DNA from: an uncultured Bacilli bacterium
GTDB lineage: Bacteria > Bacillota_I > Bacilli_A > RF39 > UBA660
Direction of reading: 5' to 3'
DNA length: 6,446 nucleotides
Assembly: GCA_944331725.1 (NCBI GenBank)
Contig: CALVJE010000064.1
Span: 1 to 6,446 of the forward strand
Below, piece after piece: positions 5,001 through 6,446 of this stretch. The first letter of the stretch is position 1, and each line of letters begins with the position of its first letter. The notes under the pieces are model-generated. The model searched no databases and was not told the origin of the DNA. It saw nothing but the letters and a program-made list of their open reading frames with translations. Made by a program: the position numbers and the translations under genes.

Positions 5001-6114
5001 AAAGTAGATACCATAATTTTTTATCGTCTTTTCTAACTTCTTTAACTATTCCACCACCTAAACAGTATTCACCAAGATAGAAAACACAAGCTTGTCCAGG
5101 AGTTACTGCTTTCACATTATCATATCTAACTAATATTTCTCCATTATCTAGATATTCTAATTTAACAGGCACATCAGGGGCTCTATATCTAAATTTAGCA
5201 GTACATTCTGTTGGTCTTTCATCACAGTTAAAGTTAATAGTATCTAAAAGAGCACTATCTGAGTAAAGATATTTATTATTCTCCCCTTCTGCTACATATA
5301 AAACATTCTTATTTAAATCTTTACCTACAACAAATAATTTATCTTTAGTACCACCAATATCAAGACCTTTTCTCTGTCCTATTGTATAATACATTAGACC
5401 AATATGTTCTCCTAATACTTCATTAGTATCTATATTAACAATATTACCCTTTTTATTAGGTAAGTAATTCTTAAGAAAATTCTTAAAGTTTCTTTCTCCA
5501 ATAAAACAAATACCTGTAGAATCTTTTTTCTTTGCTGTAACTAAATCATATTTTGATGCTATTTCTCTTACATCTTTTTTATCTTTAATATCACCTAATG
5601 GAAATAAAACATTTTTAAGTTGTTCTTTAGATACTTGAGATAGAAAATAAGTCTGATCTTTATTATGTTCGTGACTTCTCATAAGTCTACCATTTTCTAT
5701 TTTGGCATAATGACCTGTAGCGATAAATTCAGCTCCTAGTTTTTTCGCTTCCTTAACAAATAAATCAAATTTAATGTATTTATTACACATAATATCAGGA
5801 TTTGGTGTTCTTCCTTTTTTTAATTCATCTAAAAAGTAAGTAAAGACATCATCCCAATATTCTTTAATAAAGTCTACACGATGTAGTGGTATATTTAGTT
5901 TATCACAAACCTTTTTAGCATCATTATAATCTTCTTCTTGAGGACAGATATTATTATTTAAATTAGGATTACCTAAAAAGTCATTATTAATAGAACTATC
6001 CCAGTTTCTCATAAACAGTCCAATAACATCATATCCTTGTTCTTTTAAAAGGATAGCAGCGACAGATGAATCTACTCCACCACTTATTCCTACTACAACT
6101 TTTCCTTTAGACAT
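4999..6114 (-). CDS. mnmA: tRNA-specific 2-thiouridylase MnmA
   Basis: A full-length 371-residue cytosolic enzyme that installs the 2-thio group on wobble U34 of tRNA-Lys, -Glu and -Gln, using ATP and a persulfide from a cysteine desulfurase. The PP-loop ATP-binding motif GISGGVDSSV is at residues 9-18. The two catalytic cysteines are C110 (TPNPDIMCNKYIKF) and C203 (DSTGICFIGERNF). ATGHYA is at 132-137 and GQRKGLDIGG at 246-255. A C-terminal beta-barrel region (about 255-371) ends with AVTPGQACVFY and the GGGIV stretch. Every key element is intact. GAGGTG (6120-6125) is 5 bases before the ATG. It has a strong promoter of its own. No cysteine desulfurase gene lies beside it here, although one often does in other Firmicutes. 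Confidence 0.97.
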   Translation of the reverse strand: MSKGKVVVGISGGVDSSVAAILLKEQGYDVIGLFMRNWDSSINNDFLGNPNLNNNICPQEEDYNDAKKVCDKLNIPLHRVDFIKEYWDDVFTYFLDELKKGRTPNPDIMCNKYIKFDLFVKEAKKLGAEFIATGHYAKIENGRLMRSHEHNKDQTYFLSQVSKEQLKNVLFPLGDIKDKKDVREIASKYDLVTAKKKDSTGICFIGERNFKNFLKNYLPNKKGNIVNIDTNEVLGEHIGLMYYTIGQRKGLDIGGTKDKLFVVGKDLNKNVLYVAEGENNKYLYSDSALLDTINFNCDERPTECTAKFRYRAPDVPVKLEYLDNGEILVRYDNVKAVTPGQACVFYLGEYCLGGGIVKEVRKDDKKLWYLL

Positions 6115-6137
6115 ATTACCACCTCTAATTCGTACTA

Positions 6138-6166
6138 ATTATACTACAAATGTTTTTGACTTTCAA
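6138..6166 (-). promoter_or_regulatory. SigA-type promoter of mnmA
   Basis: Minus strand: -35 TTGAAA (6161-6166), 17-base spacer, -10 TATAAT (6138-6143). The predicted leader is about 17 nt. This is the best promoter match in the window. Its -35 box overlaps by one base a -35-like TTGACT (6156-6161) facing the other way. Confidence 0.75.
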
Positions 6167-6182
6167 GAAAATATATGATAAT
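6156..6182 (+). promoter_or_regulatory. Possible promoter of the plus-strand gene at the right edge
   Basis: Plus strand: TTGACT (6156-6161), 15-base spacer, GATAAT (6177-6182). A better -10 hexamer, TATAAT (6182-6187), would need a 20-base spacer. Either way it is divergent from, and overlaps, the mnmA promoter. Confidence 0.4.
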
Positions 6183-6219
6183 ATAATATTCCATTGCTGA
6201 CATATAGGAAGTGATACAA

Positions 6220-6446
6220 ATGAAAAGTGTTGATGATAAAAACATTAAAGAAAGTATTTTAGATTGTAATAAAAAAGTCGCTCCTTCTCTTGATACATTT
6301 TTGGGGACTTCTTTAGATAATTTAATATTATTTAATATTTCAGAGCAAACTGGATTAGATGAAGTTAATAGTTTAATTTTATTTGTTTTTTTAGGTATTA
6401 TTTGTACTGGAGCATATGGTTACAAATTAGGAAAAACTTTTGAAAA
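6220..6446 (+). CDS. Unrecognised protein with a membrane segment, N-terminal part
   Basis: The reading frame stays open to the right edge: 75 codons are visible. It begins MKSVDDKNIKES. AGGAAGTGA (6206-6214), an 8-of-9 match to the ideal ribosome binding site, lies 5 bases before the ATG, so the start is well supported; the in-frame GTG at 6211 is inside that site and is rejected. Residues 1-49 are polar, with CNKK and TSLDNLILFN. Residues about 50-68 (NSLILFVFLGIICTGAYGY) form a likely membrane helix followed by lysines, so the first part probably lies outside the cell or the segment acts as an internal anchor. I do not recognise the family; too little is visible to assign a function. Confidence 0.7.
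   Translation, partial: MKSVDDKNIKESILDCNKKVAPSLDTFLGTSLDNLILFNISEQTGLDEVNSLILFVFLGIICTGAYGYKLGKTFE

Overview
The window is very AT-rich and uses the standard genetic code: TGA ends both the primase-like gene and xerD. Gene starts carry AGGAGG/GAGGTG-type ribosome binding sites. Together with the xerD-deoB gene order (as ripX-drm in Bacillus subtilis), a DUF1540 protein and a Bacillus-type dif site, this points to a low-GC Firmicutes/Bacilli-related bacterium, perhaps one of the uncultured gut lineages. The lineage is an inference.

Left part (1-3028): the first codons of tmcAL (tRNA-Met cytidine acetate ligase, TTG start) lie on the minus strand at the edge. Next, also on the minus strand, is a 251-residue protein with a DnaG-type CHC2 zinc finger but no primase catalytic domain. 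It is divergent, from overlapping promoters, to a two-gene plus-strand operon: xerD (tyrosine recombinase) and deoB (phosphopentomutase), 2 bases apart.

Middle (3029-3679): a bidirectional terminator is shared by deoB and a small convergent minus-strand DUF1540 gene (58 residues). After it comes a gene-free, extremely AT-rich stretch. It contains the main discovery, a 28-bp sequence at 3589-3616 with the two-arm layout of a Xer recombination site. It matches the B. subtilis dif site, as I recall it, at 25 of 28 positions. The window would then span the chromosome-dimer resolution site, where replication normally ends. The xerD-deoB operon on the left and three minus-strand genes on the right both run toward it, and G/C skew changes sign in the gap.

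Right part (3680-6446): a small two-helix membrane protein, a 255-residue helix-turn-helix protein and mnmA (tRNA 2-thiouridylase), all on the minus strand. The first two have nearly the same 12-base element (TGTAAAGTRTTT) about 62-64 bases upstream of their starts. The regulator also has an inverted repeat over its own -35 box, so the pair may form a small autoregulated unit beside dif. The window ends in the first 75 codons of an unrecognised plus-strand gene divergent from mnmA.

Most promoters found lie so close to the genes that leaders would be only about 12-25 nt. No rRNA, tRNA, CRISPR array or insertion sequence was seen.
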